Assembly: GCF_018812025.1 (NCBI RefSeq)
Contig: NC_063049.1
Coordinates: 20,579,328-20,643,327 of the forward strand
From: Megalobrama amblycephala
Taxonomy: Eukaryota > Chordata > Actinopteri > Cypriniformes > Xenocyprididae
DNA length: 64,000 nt
Direction: 5' to 3'
In this document: one piece after another, positions 1 through 14,839 of the stretch
Numbering within the stretch: position 1 is the stretch's first letter
How the letters are laid out: each line of letters opens with the position of its first letter
Made by a program: the position numbers and the translations under genes
The notes under the pieces: model-generated
What the model was told of the DNA's origin: nothing
Seen by the model: only the letters and a program-made list of their open reading frames with translations
Database searches by the model: none

Positions 1-170
1 ACAGTGGAATTTCTTGTGAGAAACTACATTACCCATGATTGTGTACAGAAATCTCCACCAATCAGAGAATAGCGACAACCAAACCACGCCAAAAGAGCTC
101 TTCAGCAGCCGCCAACTCCCATGAAGCATTGCAAATGACCTAGATTCAGTTTCCCAATGCTCTCAAACAT
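1..170. repeat. Interspersed repeat, end of a copy also present at ~35035-35230
   Basis: The stretch with TACCCATGATT, CCACCAATCAGAGAA, AAAAGAGCTCTT and CATGAAGC recurs in the same order and orientation near 35050-35160. Both copies lie in introns. No termini or coding capacity are visible. Confidence 0.6.
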
Positions 171-2379
171 CTTAATCTCAAACTTAAAATATATTGTTTC
201 TATATACCTAACTAAAATCATTAATTCAATAGTTTTATTTTTCCATTGTCGATTATTTCATTCACAGTTCTTCATTGGATTGTAGTTCTTTCCTTTATTA
301 AAGCCGTTAATTCAATAGTCTTGTACAATTGTATTTTCATCCAATTTTCAAATGCTTTTTTGCTTCAAATCAAAGTTTGTGATGTTGTGATTCACTTCGT
401 AGCTAGTTGGTTTGGATAAGCGAAGACTTTTGGGAAAAATACGAACCAAGCGAACCAAGGCCGCTAAAAAAGTGGATGGACACTGTTGAACTTTGGAAAA
501 GGGTTCATATTTAAGACATCATTTAGTCCACTTAAACTCCTTCCTTCATCCAGTCAACAACCTATTGATATGACCAAGTCCCTACCATATATATTTTTTT
601 TTCTTTGATTAATCCATTTCATTTGCATGTACATCAAAATATAGAAGAGAAAATCTGTCACTACTCCCTTTACATCGCAGCTGTAAACACATTTTTCACA
701 CTCTGCAAACTCTGTCTGCCTTTGTCTATTTTAGGCCTCAACTTTTCTGCTCTTGTGGTTAATGAACCTTAATCGAGACCTCCAAAGTGAATGGCTAGTA
801 TCTGTTATCAGCTGATCAGCATGGGTTTGTTAGAAACCCTATGCGGCCTCTATAGACATCACCAAAGTGCTGAGCCATGTTTCTAATGTCTGAAGGTGAC
901 GACAATCAGATCATTGGGGCTGACAGTGAGTAGTACCATGTCGTCCTTCATTGTGCTCAGGTCATACGTTATTTCTGTTAATGTCACAGCAGCACGCCAC
1001 TGGAAATCTTATACGTAAACAAATATTTGCCTCCTAGCGACCGCTCACAAAAAAGTTGCTAGGAAATAGAGAAAATCACTTAACCGGCGTATTGTTTCTA
1101 GGTGACCTCGAAGGTCACGGTTTCTCTCAGCTGTTTTCTATCCTGACGAGCAGATAAATAACCAAACCACCCAGAAGAAAAGAGTCCAGAGGACTTTTAT
1201 GTTGAAACAATAGGATGTCCGATTAAACGCGCACATGCACACTGGAGAGGAAAGAGGCATGGAGTGATGCTGCATGTGAGTTTAAAACCTGGCTCGCTCT
1301 ATTGAGATGTTAATGAAGCAGATCTGGCGTGCTTTAAGTGAAGGCCACCGCAGGGCCACACAGCTCTCAGCAACGTCCTGCTAATGCCCTCACATTGTTC
1401 CCTCATACCCTGAGAAAGAAGAGGGGGAGGGACAGACGACGAGAGCAGCGCTATGTGTTTTAAGAAAGGGGGTGGGATGGAGAAATACACTTGGATAGGA
1501 AAGATCAGAACAAGGGAGAGAGAGAGAGAGAGGGGGCAGACATGATGAAGAGACACAGGAAGGAGGGGGGCCAAGAGAACTAAAATCCAGAGCATGAGCC
1601 GAGACGGAGCGCAGAAGAGAGAGAGAGAGAGACCGGTGGACCAGGAGGAAGACCGGACCCCTCTCTGACAGGATGACAGGAAGTGGACTCTCGGGAAAGG
1701 TGACGTTTTTGTTCAGTCTTTCTTCTGTCACAGAAGACGTCACAAACAGCAGCTGCTAGCATAGATGGCACATGTTGTAGAAGTGCATGCTGATTTTAAC
1801 TCAATAAGCGTGTTTTGCATGTGTCATGTTATCTCTCTATGTGTCCCGGTAAAGTCGTGAGGTGTGAGCCGCAGACACACAAGCGAGAATCAGAATTCTG
1901 CTACGGAGACTGAGTTACATAACTCACTGATCTGCAGAGGAGACCAACACGTTACCATGCAATGTGTCTGAATGCTGTGGTGTGATAACACGTACCCCTG
2001 TTAGTGTTTAGCATCATATGGAAACTAAAGTGTGTGCTGACACTGTGTGAATATGCAGGGCTTGATTCAGGTGCTGTGTAATGCTGTTGCTGCAAGTTTT
2101 CACACAGGCAGTGTTTACTTTCAGTGGCATATCTGCTCTCATTTTGAGGTCGTCTCTCTGTGTTATGCATACTGCAGGCACGCACACACACCAACCACAT
2201 ACACGGTTATTTTTATTGCTTTTCTGATGATGCTTGATCACTCAGTGTATCAAACTTGGTTTGTGTTTATGCCGAACATAAACTGGGCAAAATTTAAGCA
2301 GAGCTTAATAGGGGAGCAACAAGACTTCCTCTTGTAAATATATTTTTATATGATTTATATTTTTATATATATATATATG
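171..2379. other. Intronic DNA upstream of the FAM117B-like exons; GA-rich segment at 1299-1740
   Basis: No exon with FAM117 homology was found here, so the window opens inside an intron. The segment 1299-1740 is GC- and GA-rich, with several (GA)n runs on the + strand and a possible donor (GGAAAG/GTGACG) near 1700. It could be an alternative first exon or a regulatory element, but no conserved reading frame supports this. The rest is AT-rich with nothing distinctive. Confidence 0.4.
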
Positions 2380-2823
2380 CAGGGCTTGACGTTAACTTTT
2401 CTGCTCACCAGCCACTGGCTAGTGGTTTTCAAAAGTTACTAGCCCATTAGCATTTTCCCTAGCCACAATTTTGACATTGATACCATGGAGGAAAACTTCC
2501 ATATGAGATAATATTAAAGATATCTTTAATTTGGCAGCAGGTATATTAGGCTGCTGTCACTTTAAGACCTGACGCACAGATACACATGCGTTTTCTTTCT
2601 CAAATCACTTAAAGCATAACTGACTGTGTTTATCTGAATACTCTCCGAGACCAGCATTTTGCCATTATTTTGTGTATTTGACTGTTTAAGCACAATGAGC
2701 TGTAAAAACAAACTCAATTTGTTATTGAGAGGCGGCTGTGTGCGTGCACACTTTGGGGGTAAGCACAAGATCTGTGGGAATGAGTAAAATTTTGTGCAAT
2801 CCCAAGCCGAAATTCAAGCCCTG
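2380..2823. mobile_element. Non-autonomous hAT-like element, copy 1
   Basis: Terminal inverted repeats CAGGGCTTGAC (2380) and TCAAGCCCTG (ending 2823). The inside has the phrase CTCACCAGCCACTGGCTAG, found in inverted or rearranged form in the larger copy at 30127-31812. The 8-bp flanks do not match at this copy, so its target duplication has decayed. Confidence 0.65.
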
Positions 2824-3130
2824 TAACACCAACAATATTCATCCGGAGCAAATGAAATGAGTGAGCGAGGGGAGACGGGTTTGTGTGTCAACTCTATCGG
2901 AGAGATGAGAGAGCGAGAAAGCTCAGCTGGTATCGTGTATCTATTCTGTGGAAAAATGAGCATTGGAAGCATTTCAGATATTGCAGTATCGAAAAAAAAA
3001 AAAATTATAATTATAATAATTTTATATATAATCCCATTTAATTTTTCTTTTTTTTTTATCGATAACATAAGACAACATGAAATAAACAACCTCTTATAAG
3101 AGATTGATGGAGCAGCAAATTGTGACTTCC

Positions 3131-3135
<5 letters not shown>

Positions 3136-3193
<58 letters not shown>
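3136..3193. repeat. (TA)n microsatellite
   Basis: About 29 TA units in the intron just upstream of the first FAM117B-like exon. It produces false Ile-Tyr repeat reading frames on both strands. Confidence 0.9.
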
Positions 3194-3198
<5 letters not shown>

Positions 3199-3337
3199 CA
3201 CAGCTCGACATCTCTCCCACATGAGCACAATTCAGTCTAAACATGCAGAAAGCACTAGATCAAAGCTCCAACACATTCTACTTTAAAACATCACATACAG
3301 TAAATAATCACACCTTCTCATTCTCTCCTGTTTCCAG

Positions 3338-5938
<2,601 letters not shown>

Positions 5939-7341
5939 ACACGCCCCTCAGCGAGCGTCCTAGCAACTGCATCCACGCATTTCATTAATCTAACGTGATA
6001 AAAAAAATGGACTCTCAGAGAACAAAGTGGTTATTAATAAACAGCAGCTTTCGTTGGGTGAAAAGAAGATGAAACGTTTGCCTTTTGCTATGCACATTTT
6101 TAGCTTTGTGCTTGTTCTCAAAGAACAAAGAGGCCATTTTGGGGGTTTTGGGTTTGGGATAAATGTATTTAGCTTTATATTATTGCTCTACCTTTCATAG
6201 AGCGAACCTGAGAATGTGTCTCGGATCACTATGAACACGAATCTAAAGAGGTGGCTACGTAGATCCGTTTTTGTGAGACACGACGTATGTTTTATAATAG
6301 TTTGCAGTGGATCGCGTTTGCGAGAATCGTTTCTATCGTACTAGGACCAGCACATCATTGAATACAAATGATGCCATTTCAAGTGAGACCAAGAGACCTG
6401 GTAGAATGAATTCTGGGTTGATGAAGGTCTCTCGGACTGAATCGTTGTCGCAGTAGCGGGCCTTCTCCGTTCAGTCCAGACAAAAGCAGCAGGGGAGCAG
6501 GAGGGACCGGTTCTCTGCCTTTTCTCCTCTTCCTTTCTCACTGGCGGCGAGGAGACAGAAAGGTGTTAAAGATAAGAATAGCGAGTGTGAGAGAAATCGC
6601 CGCTTGACGGCTACAGGACGAGTGGCCTGTAAACCTGATTCTTTTGTTTGCATAGCTGTAAAATGCGTTTCAAATGCATATGGGTCCAAACTCTGAACTT
6701 CAAACCCAGCAGGGAACAAAGTGAGAGAGTGAGAGGAGGGCAGGATCTGGGTGGACAGACAGACGGGATGTTTTCTTACCTCTCACAATGATTAAGCCGA
6801 TTTAGCTCCAGGAATGTTTGAAAAAAAAAAAAAAAATGGACACGATAAGAACAAAATCGAAATGCGAAAATGTAACGCATAAATGTCCAGGTAGTTAACA
6901 ATTCAGATGTCTATCAGAACATTCATGTAATGTTTCCTGTGATATCCAATGAAATAGTTTACAAAGTCAGAGCACATTATTGTCACCAGGTTGATTTAAT
7001 GCATGCATTCTGGGAAATTTCAGTCAAATATGCGTGTGTGTGTGTGTGTGTGTATCACTAGATTCAAGCAATTAAAAACAGCACAGATTTTCTGTCCGTT
7101 TCCGTGTCTAAATGAACTAGGCCGCTTGAGTTGCTGTCATTTTCATCATTGTTGAGCATTTAGGCCGATTTCCTGTGCTGTAGTTGTTTTTAATCATTAT
7201 TTTGTAAGAAATCAAATAGTGTCTGATGAAAGATTTATGCAGCTCACGCAAGTGCTTCTGTAGACTTGGCCAAAGAGAACATTTCCTGTGGCTCGGTGAC
7301 AGTCATTGTGGATAGAATAGATAGAATTATAAGGCGACTTG

Positions 7342-7580
7342 GAGGGTTAGTTCACCCAAAAATGAAAAGTCATTTACTCTCGGCCTTGTGTCCTTTCAAA
7401 ACTGTATGACTGACTTTCTTCTGTGGGACATGAAAGAAGATTATTTTGAGGAATGTTTCAGTGTTGTTTTTTCTTTTTGGTCCATACAATGGAAGTCATT
7501 GGTCACCAAAACTACTTCTTTTATGTTCCACAGAGTATACAAAGACAGGATTTTCATTTTTAGGTGAACTATCCCTTTAA
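7342..7580. mobile_element. TTAA-family MITE (GTTCACCC ends)
   Basis: The left end GGTTAGTTCACCCAAAAATG and right end TAGGTGAACTATCCCTTTAA are inverted repeats of each other. The same termini occur at 7842-8116 and 9162-9583. No coding capacity. Confidence 0.75.
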
Positions 7581-7841
7581 TGGACGATGCTAGTACTAGT
7601 TAAACGCTGCATGAGTCAGTTACAGGAGTCATTTCGGATTTCCAGCTTAAAGCTCAGAAGTGCTGTCGAAAGGTTACAGGATAACGCGCAGGTCACGGAT
7701 TGTCTGCTTGTGGTTTGGCTCGTGATCGTCTCTCGCTCATGTTCTGTGCGGTTGTGCTTTGTGTGCAGGGTGGGGTTCCTCACAGTTGTTTTGTTGGGAG
7801 GCATTTTAACAGTTCCTGTTTTTTCTTGTTCACTGTTGTAG

Positions 7842-8116
7842 TTAAAGGGATAGTTCACACAAAAAATGAAAATTTTGTCATCAGTTAGTCACCCTCAAGT
7901 TGTTCCAAAAATACATTTCTTCACAAAAGAAACCAGAGAGTTGACACTTCCATATCATTTTTTTTCCTACTATGGAAGTCAATGGCTACCGTCAACATTC
8001 TTCAAAATATCTTCTTTTGTGTTCAACGGAAGAAAGATACTCATACAGGTTTGGAACAACTTGAGGCTGAGTAAGAGATGACAAAATTTTCATTTTTGGG
8101 TGAACTGTCCCTTTAA
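7842..8116. mobile_element. TTAA-flanked MITE (GTTCACCC family)
   Basis: TTAA at 7842-7845, then AGGGATAGTTCACAC; the other end is GGTGAACTGTCCCT followed by TTAA at 8113-8116. Both ends match as inverted repeats and the target duplication TTAA is intact. Confidence 0.85.
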
Positions 8117-8665
8117 GGTATCGTTTTGAGCTTTAAAAAAAACAAAAAACATGAACCCTGGAATATTTTAGCACTTTTATACCAGCATTGTGAATCAGTT
8201 GGGGCCATACAGGGCCTCCATGTTTGAACTGAAATAAGCTCACAGCCTGTGATTACTATCGTAGATCAGTACTCAGGAATGTAAAAGCAGCAATCTCTTC
8301 TGGCAACGGCACAAGAATCCAAACGTTTCTTGCTCAAACACAAATTGATAATGTTTTATCAAGCGCTTTGTATATCTCCTTAGGATATGTATTGAAGTAG
8401 AGAAATCTCTCGCCGTAGGGCCAATATTAATATACTTTTATATGGGTAGTGGCCTTAAGTTTGTCTTTCTAATTAGAGCGGAATATCAGTCGCATATTAA
8501 CGATCCATATGTACAACTTCTTAACACGGGGACAGTGATGTATGATGGGATACTGTGTTTTATGATGTCTGTCTCAGTGGATGTTTCTGCACATACTGTA
8601 CACCATGTAGTCTCCTGTGTTGTTACATCTATGGAACTCAACAGAATAAAGTTGCACTCGCTCCA

Positions 8666-9161
8666 AATGTCTGAGGGTGTTTTTTGACGTGCGAGTTGAG
8701 TTTGGGGTTAACCGCTTTTCCAATAATGTCTCGGTTGGATGATGTGAAGTATGGTCATTAGTTGGAGCTGGTATCAAAGAGAACCAAAGAATATTAAACT
8801 AAACCGTCCAACCTTAAGCATCATTAGAAATGTGTTTCATCTCTTGCTGAGAACCAGAAATGTGGAGTAATGAAAATATTTGTATTTTGGCACTGGACCT
8901 CAAACATGTGTTTTTGGATGGACTCACACACGCCACCTAGTGGAAAATATGCTGTAATGACTCATGTCTTCACAGAAGTATGAAAATAATTTGTTTTCAG
9001 TCCTCAGGCTGGCTTTTTTTTCTGACTTAGTAACTAGTAATATGATTGGTTTGGGGAAAAGTCCGGTCTAGGAAATACTTTCTGCAGAAAGAAGGGATGC
9101 TTAAATTCACATGAAAGTACCTTAGCATCATAATTATTATTATATTCTCTATCATTTTCTA
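8666..9161. other. Intergenic DNA, nothing distinctive
   Basis: AT-rich sequence between the likely FAM117B-like poly(A) site and the next transposon. No ORF, splice pattern or repeat termini were recognised. Confidence 0.5.
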
Positions 9162-9583
9162 TTAAAGGGATTGTTCACCCATATAAAAAAATTCTGTCAT
9201 ATTTCGTTCCAAACCTGTATGAGTTTCTATTCCTTAAAAGAAGATATTTTGAAGAATGTTGGTAACCAGACAGTTGTCGGTAGCCATTGACTTACATAGT
9301 AGGAAAAAAAAATACTATGGAAGTCAATGGCCACTGTCAGCTGTCTGGTTACCAACATTCTTCAATATGGGTGAGTAAATGATGAAAATTTTTTATTTTA
9401 CAGTATGTGTACTTACAGTGTACTTACCTTATATTAACCAGTACTTTCTTAGGTAACTAGTTAGTACCTAGTTATTAACCAGCTATTGTAATAACTATAA
9501 TAAGTACATAGTATGCACATGGGGAACAGGACTGTAAAATAATGTGCAACCCAATTTTCATTTTTGGGTGAACTATCCCTATA
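9162..9583. mobile_element. TTAA-family MITE with an internal hairpin
   Basis: Left end TTAAAGGGATTGTTCACCC and right end TGGGTGAACTATCCCTATAA. Inside, 9249-9365 is a near-perfect inverted repeat whose arms carry GGTAACCAGACAG and CTGTCTGGTTACC. Confidence 0.75.
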
Positions 9584-9674
9584 AGTTTGAGGTCAGTAAG
9601 ATTTTTTTTTCAAGAAATTACCATTTTTATTCAGCATTAAGTTGATCAAAAGCGACAGTAAATAAATCTGTAAT

Positions 9675-10033
9675 TAGGGCTGCACAACAATTAATCACGA
9701 TTAATCGTTTCAAAATAAAAGTCTGTTACGTAATATGTGTGTGTTCTGTGTATAATAATTATGTATATATAAATACATGCACATACATGTATGAATTTAA
9801 GAAATATATACATGTATAAATAAATATACATATTTATATATATATATATATTTTATATTACATTAAATATAAATATTTTATATATAAATATAATTTTTTT
9901 TCTTAAATATATACATGTATGTGCATGTATTTATATATACATAATTATTATACACAGAACACACACATATATTACGTAACACAGACTTTTATTTTGCAAA
10001 CGATTAATCGTGATTAATCGTTGTGCAGCCCTA
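9675..10033. mobile_element. Foldback element with 8-bp target duplication (hAT-like)
   Basis: Almost the whole 359 bp is one palindrome. TAGGGCTGCACAAC at the left pairs with GTTGTGCAGCCCTA at the right, and the ATTAATCACGATTAATCG and TTACGTAATATGTG blocks recur inverted. The flanks carry TCTGTAAT at 9667-9674 and 10034-10041, a clean 8-bp target duplication as expected for hAT transposons. Confidence 0.85.
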
Positions 10034-10100
10034 TCTGTAATGTTACAAAAGATTTTTATTCCAAATAAATGCTGTTCTTTTGACCTTTCTATTCATCATA

Positions 10101-11326
10101 TATGGGCCATTTTACAGAATTGGTGCAAACTGCTGTCCCACAACCAAAAAACACATTTAAAAAGCATTTAAGTATTCAAATATTTGATGTTTACTAAGAT
10201 CCTTCTATTATCTATTGAATTCCACAATAAAATTTAAAATATCAGTAAGCTTAATATATATATATAAAATCATCATTTATTGGGTACTTTCAGTTGGGAG
10301 GTGGCTGTACCGAAACCTAACCCTAACCTAAACATGTCACTACTGAAGCACTGTACGTTTGAGTCCATTGGGTGATTTTAACCACACTTCTACATTTTTG
10401 ATCAGGAAATATTACTGTGTCCCTCTCTCTCATAGCCTCTCTTTCATAGTAGATAGGTACCATCATTTTAAGTTAAATGTGTTCAAAAGTCTGAAAATCT
10501 ATGTGTAACTTTAAGGAACGTCACTACCAAACACCATTTTTCTGCAATTAAGCAAAATATTCCATGAAATGTAGTTTTTATGTGTGTACAACTGTTCAGA
10601 ACTCATGAACTCAGAACCATGTGCTGATTATCATCTTTGAGCTAGGCTTAAAAGTGTCTAAAACTGTTTCGGTAGTGACACATAATCATTTATTTGGGGG
10701 AAATAAACAAAATTTTAGTACGGTTATGAAAATCATTAGTATTTTAATATGTTTTAGTAGTGTTTTGGTATGTGAGTTAAAATTCTGTAATGTGATGTGG
10801 CTACCAACTCATTACTGTCACTACTGAAAATGTGCAGTCATGACCGAAACATGGGATGTTTTGTCAAAAATAAAGTATATTGAATTAAGATGTTATTATA
10901 GTGTTTGGTTCAATGTATATTCAAACTAATGAATCTTTAACTTTGACATGATAAACTTTATGCAAAATACAACAAATCTCATAAATTACACTTGAAATGT
11001 TGTATTTCTAATTGTTATTGATTAACCTGTGAAAACTTTTTTTATATATATAGCAAAAAATATATTTACAAGGTAGATGTAAACAAAATCTTAATAGCTA
11101 TCAATGTAACCCTTCTTATTAAATTATTTATCATTGTGTTTCGGTAGTGACAAATTTGGGGAGAGGAAAAATATTCCAAAACTTTCTGAAAATACAATAT
11201 GAGAATTAACTGCACAATTACTAGAAATGTGTACCTTGGATATTATACAATTTGCATACATACAAAATTTGTGGAAAACGACATTTCCAACTCTGACTTT
11301 GAACAAATTCTGTAGAATGGCCCATA
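10101..11326. mobile_element. 1.2-kb element with TATGGGCCATT termini
   Basis: Left TATGGGCCATTTTACAGAAT and right ATTCTGTAGAATGGCCCATA are inverted repeats. The inside is AT-rich with no long ORF and with several short phrases such as TTCGGTAGTGACA repeated. It splits an older repeat whose pieces lie at ~10040-10100 and ~11327-11380. The superfamily is unresolved. Confidence 0.65.
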
Positions 11327-11391
11327 TATTGATCAAATAAATACAGCCTTGGTAAGCAGAAGAAAAAAATTCACATCTGAATCACATTTAA

Positions 11392-12367
11392 AGGTGCCCT
11401 AGAATTAAAAATTGAATTTACCTTGGCATAGTTGAATAACAAGAGTTCAGTACATGGAAATGACATACAGTGAGTCTCAAACTCCATTGTTTCCTCCTTC
11501 TTATGTAAATCTCATTTGTTTAAAAGACCTCAGAAGAACAGGCGAATCTCAACATAACACCGACTGTTACGTAACAGTCGGGATCATTAATATGTACGCC
11601 CCAATATTTGCATATGCCAGCTCATGTTCAAGGCATTACACAAGGGCAGCCAGTATTAACGTCTGGATGTGCACAGCTGAATCATCAGACTAGGTAAGCA
11701 AGCAAGGACATTAGCAAAAAATGGCAGATGGAGCAATCAATAACTGACATGATCCATGATATCATGATATTTTTAGTGATATTTGTAAATTGTCTTTCTA
11801 AATGTTTCGTTAGCATGTTGCTAATGTACTGTTAAATGTGGTTAAAGTTACCATCGTTTCTTACTGTATTCACGGAGACAAGAGCCGTCGCTATTTTCAT
11901 TTTTAAACACTTGCAGTCTGTGTAATGCATAAACACAACTTCATTCTTTATAAATCTCTCCAACAGTGTGTAATGTTAGCTTTAGCCACGGAGCACCATC
12001 AAACTCATTCAGAATCAAATGTAAACATCCAAATAAATACAATACTCACATAATCCGATGTATGCATGCAGCATGCATGACGAACACTTTGTAAAGATCC
12101 ATTTTGAAGGTTATATTAGCTGTGTAAACTTTGTTTATGCAATGATAGAGTCGAGAGCTCTGGGGGGGCGGAGAGCGCGAGCAATTAAAGGGGCCGCAGC
12201 CTGAATCGGCGCATTTCTAATTATGCCCCAAAATAGGCAGTTAAAAAAATGAATGAAATTAAATTAAAAAAAATCTATGGGGTATTTTGAGCTGAAACTT
12301 CACAGACACATTCAGGGGACACCTTAGACTTATATTACATCTTGTAAAAAAGCGTTCGATGGCACCT
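11392..12367. mobile_element. TTAA-target element (AGGTGCCCT termini), copy 1, uninterrupted
   Basis: Flanked by TTAA at 11388-11391 and 12368-12371. The left terminus AGGTGCCCTAGAATT is inverted as GATGGCACCT at the right. A second copy with ~1.4 kb extra DNA lies at 58774-61114. The ORF starting MEMTYSESQTPLFPP is shared by both copies and is element sequence. TTAA targets with AGG ends are seen in Kolobok-like and piggyBac-like MITEs; the superfamily is not decided here. Confidence 0.85.
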
Positions 12368-12371
12368 TTAA

Positions 12372-14170
12372 ATAAAAAATCACAAACAGAATCTGACATT
12401 TTTCATTTCAATCTGGGCCACTTTCATACATAGACTTAAATCAGTAGTCCTAAATGATCTTCTCATATTAAAATCTCCATTCACTGACTAGAACAACACA
12501 GATGAACTGATGAATGAACCCTCTATGGAGTTGACATCAGTACAGGAGTGATATGGAGTGGGTGCTGTGGTTCGAGCCATGTGTGTGCAACAAGTGTAGC
12601 TAGAAGGTGTTTGAAATGGTTCAGTCATGCAAACTCTTCAGCCGTCGTCCACTGACACCCCTCCCTTCTCTCTCTCTCTCTTTTTGTAAGGTCTTTTGTG
12701 AATGTAGGGGCAAAAATGTTCACACGGAGGGCAGTCCAAACAGGGGCTTTTTCCCCAGTGACTCCGTACCCCACCTCATCCCCCGCCAGAGACAGGGCCA
12801 TTACACAGCAGTATTTCAGGTCAGTCCCAGACATCAATCCCACAATGCACCTCATTGCCTCATGTTGCATTTAAACCCCACAGACACAGAATGAGAAATG
12901 ATGTAAAATGGATGCAGGAAATAGACCACGTATGACACTCTTTTGTCATTTGAAACTAAAAGAAGGAAGAGGACCTGAAAGAAGCTTGTTCGAGGGGAGC
13001 CCTCATAATTGGACATGGCGTGTGTTTAGCCTCACAGTGGGTTTCGTTTCTGACTGAATGCGCTATAAGAAATATGACATTTTTAGCATGCATTGAATGA
13101 TAAGTCTGTGAATGCATCAGTGCTTGATTGAGAAAACAGCAAATTGAACTCAGAATGGTTCTGCTGACATGTTCCATCAAAACCTCAGTGTGAGACAGTG
13201 TGAACGCCCCTGTGAGCGAGAGCGGGACGCCCTGCTGAGGCCCCGGGGCAGCTCGGCCTCTAATCTCACTCCCAGCCTGGGATCATAGGCCCAGATTCCT
13301 CACGTTTTCTCGTCACTCTGAGCGTGCAAGACTCATTGTTACAGGCTCAGCTCAAACACTGTCCTGTTAGTTTAGACCTGACAAAGGATCAGCTGCTTCA
13401 ACACAGTCATACAGACTCCTCCAGATCTGCAGCGCTCAAAGATCTTTTCCTGTTTGGCTTTCTAGAGGAACGCAGAGATATGATGTTCCCCTGGTTAACA
13501 TTTGAGAACTGTTATTTAAGTCTTCTACTTATTCAAGAAAATGTAGGATTTGTGAAGTTCATTTTTGAGGGGGTTAAGAAAGGGATGGAACACATTTTTG
13601 TTTTGTTAAGATGTAGCGCCTCTTACCGGTGAGACGGATGTATAACAACAAATATCTTCAATTTTATTGTTTTGCCAAGTCATCCGTTGAATATGAATGG
13701 AAGAATAATATTCTTTAGTAATTAAAAATATTTATTTACAATATCAAAATATAATAAAAATACTTATTATTGTTTTTTTTTAATAAAAATGTATTTATGT
13801 ATATGTAAGAAATATGTATTTTTACAGCTCAACGTGAATACCATTATGAAAATTAAGCACATTTTACCCACAAATTATGATTTTCATATATTTTTTTCAG
13901 TTGTTTTGCTCTGTTAGTACAGTGTTAAACAGTTTCAGTTTGACTTTATCATTATGAAAGCGCAAAACATACAGAAAAGCATGTGGAAGAAGTATACAAA
14001 CCATACAAAAGGACAAACGAGTTATTTTTCACATTTATAAACTTGTACTTGTCATATTTAAATGAAAGAAATAGGTTTTTCTGAAAGAATGAATTTACAG
14101 GTCAAAGTGAAGGAGAGAGCGTGTTCTACGGAAGCCGCGAGGATTCAAACTGCAGGCGGATGATGATGCG
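12372..14170. other. Intergenic, GC-richer possible regulatory segment 12550-13330
   Basis: No repeat termini are visible. 12550-13330 has higher GC than its flanks and lacks an exon I can recognise. The + frame 13324-13632 (102 residues) has no splice or family support. 13640-14100 is AT-rich. The human genes between FAM117B and CARF (ICA1L, WDR12) are not seen. Confidence 0.4.
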
Positions 14171-14251
14171 CAGCTTACGCGTTTTTCGGCGTGAGGAATC
14201 CCGGACGAAGACGAGGTTGAGTAGACTCGTTTTCAATTTTCCTCCTTCCTG

Positions 14252-14259
14252 TATATAAA
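14252..14259 (+). promoter_or_regulatory. Possible TATA box of carf
   Basis: TATATAAA followed by a GC-richer segment (14260-14320), about 580 bp upstream of the carf start codon. The surrounding 14100-14320 is unique and CpG-bearing, consistent with a promoter. A non-coding first exon would have to splice to about 14815. No transcript evidence. Confidence 0.3.
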
Positions 14260-14839
14260 GCCTGGGCTCGGCTGCATCCCGTACATTGGGATGCGCTGTC
14301 AGAGCGAGCTGACTCAAAATATGATTTAAATTCAGTCTAACGCTAGAGATCTGTCTGTTTTCTTTCTTTTACACGCTGTGTTTACATGAAACTGCTGCGC
14401 TAGCACTGATCCAACATGGCGTTTATCTTTCAAAATTATGTTAATTTGTCACATTTGTGTAACGCTCTTCACTTGCAAAATATAAAAACACTAGAAAGTG
14501 TTGCTTAAAATTAGTTTATAACATTCCCTTTGAAATGTTAGTACGATGCAGATTGAGTTGTTTCATAATAATCACTGACAAATGCACCTTTTATTGCTCC
14601 TTTATTCATGTAATCGGAAACATTGCACTTAAACTTGAAATCTAAAGAGATGGCCACTTTTATACAAAAAAAAAAAAAAAAAGGCATATGTTTTTTGACA
14701 CCCATTAAAATTATTTTTTCTTGTACTAAATTCACCAAAATATATTATCCCCTGGTAAATAAACTAAATTCATGCACAATTGTAGTTAATCTCTGGCTTG
14801 GGCTGTTGGTTTAGACTGCTGTGATGTCTGATAGAATAC

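Larger units (their letters stand above)
5939..8665 (+). other. Probable long 3' UTR of the FAM117B-like gene
   Basis: After the TAG at 5936-5938 there is about 1.4 kb of non-repeat DNA without splice-flanked ORFs, then two TTAA-type transposons (7342-7580 and 7842-8116). A canonical AATAAA lies at 8645-8650. The 6330-6780 part is moderately GC-rich and shows no element termini. The poly(A) choice is inferred; an earlier site cannot be excluded. Confidence 0.45.

Noticed and set aside
1390..1743. 117-residue minus-strand ORF
   Set aside because: Low-complexity Ser/Leu translation of GA-rich DNA with no splice or family support.
3056..3286. ORFs with long Ile-Tyr repeats on both strands
   Set aside because: They read through the (TA)n microsatellite; the same happens at 15631-15819 and 25353-25577. 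Not genes.
11454..11693. ORF starting MEMTYSESQTPLFPP, also found at 58836
   Set aside because: The conserved match comes from two copies of the same TTAA transposon; the frame ends differently in each and has no gene-like extension.
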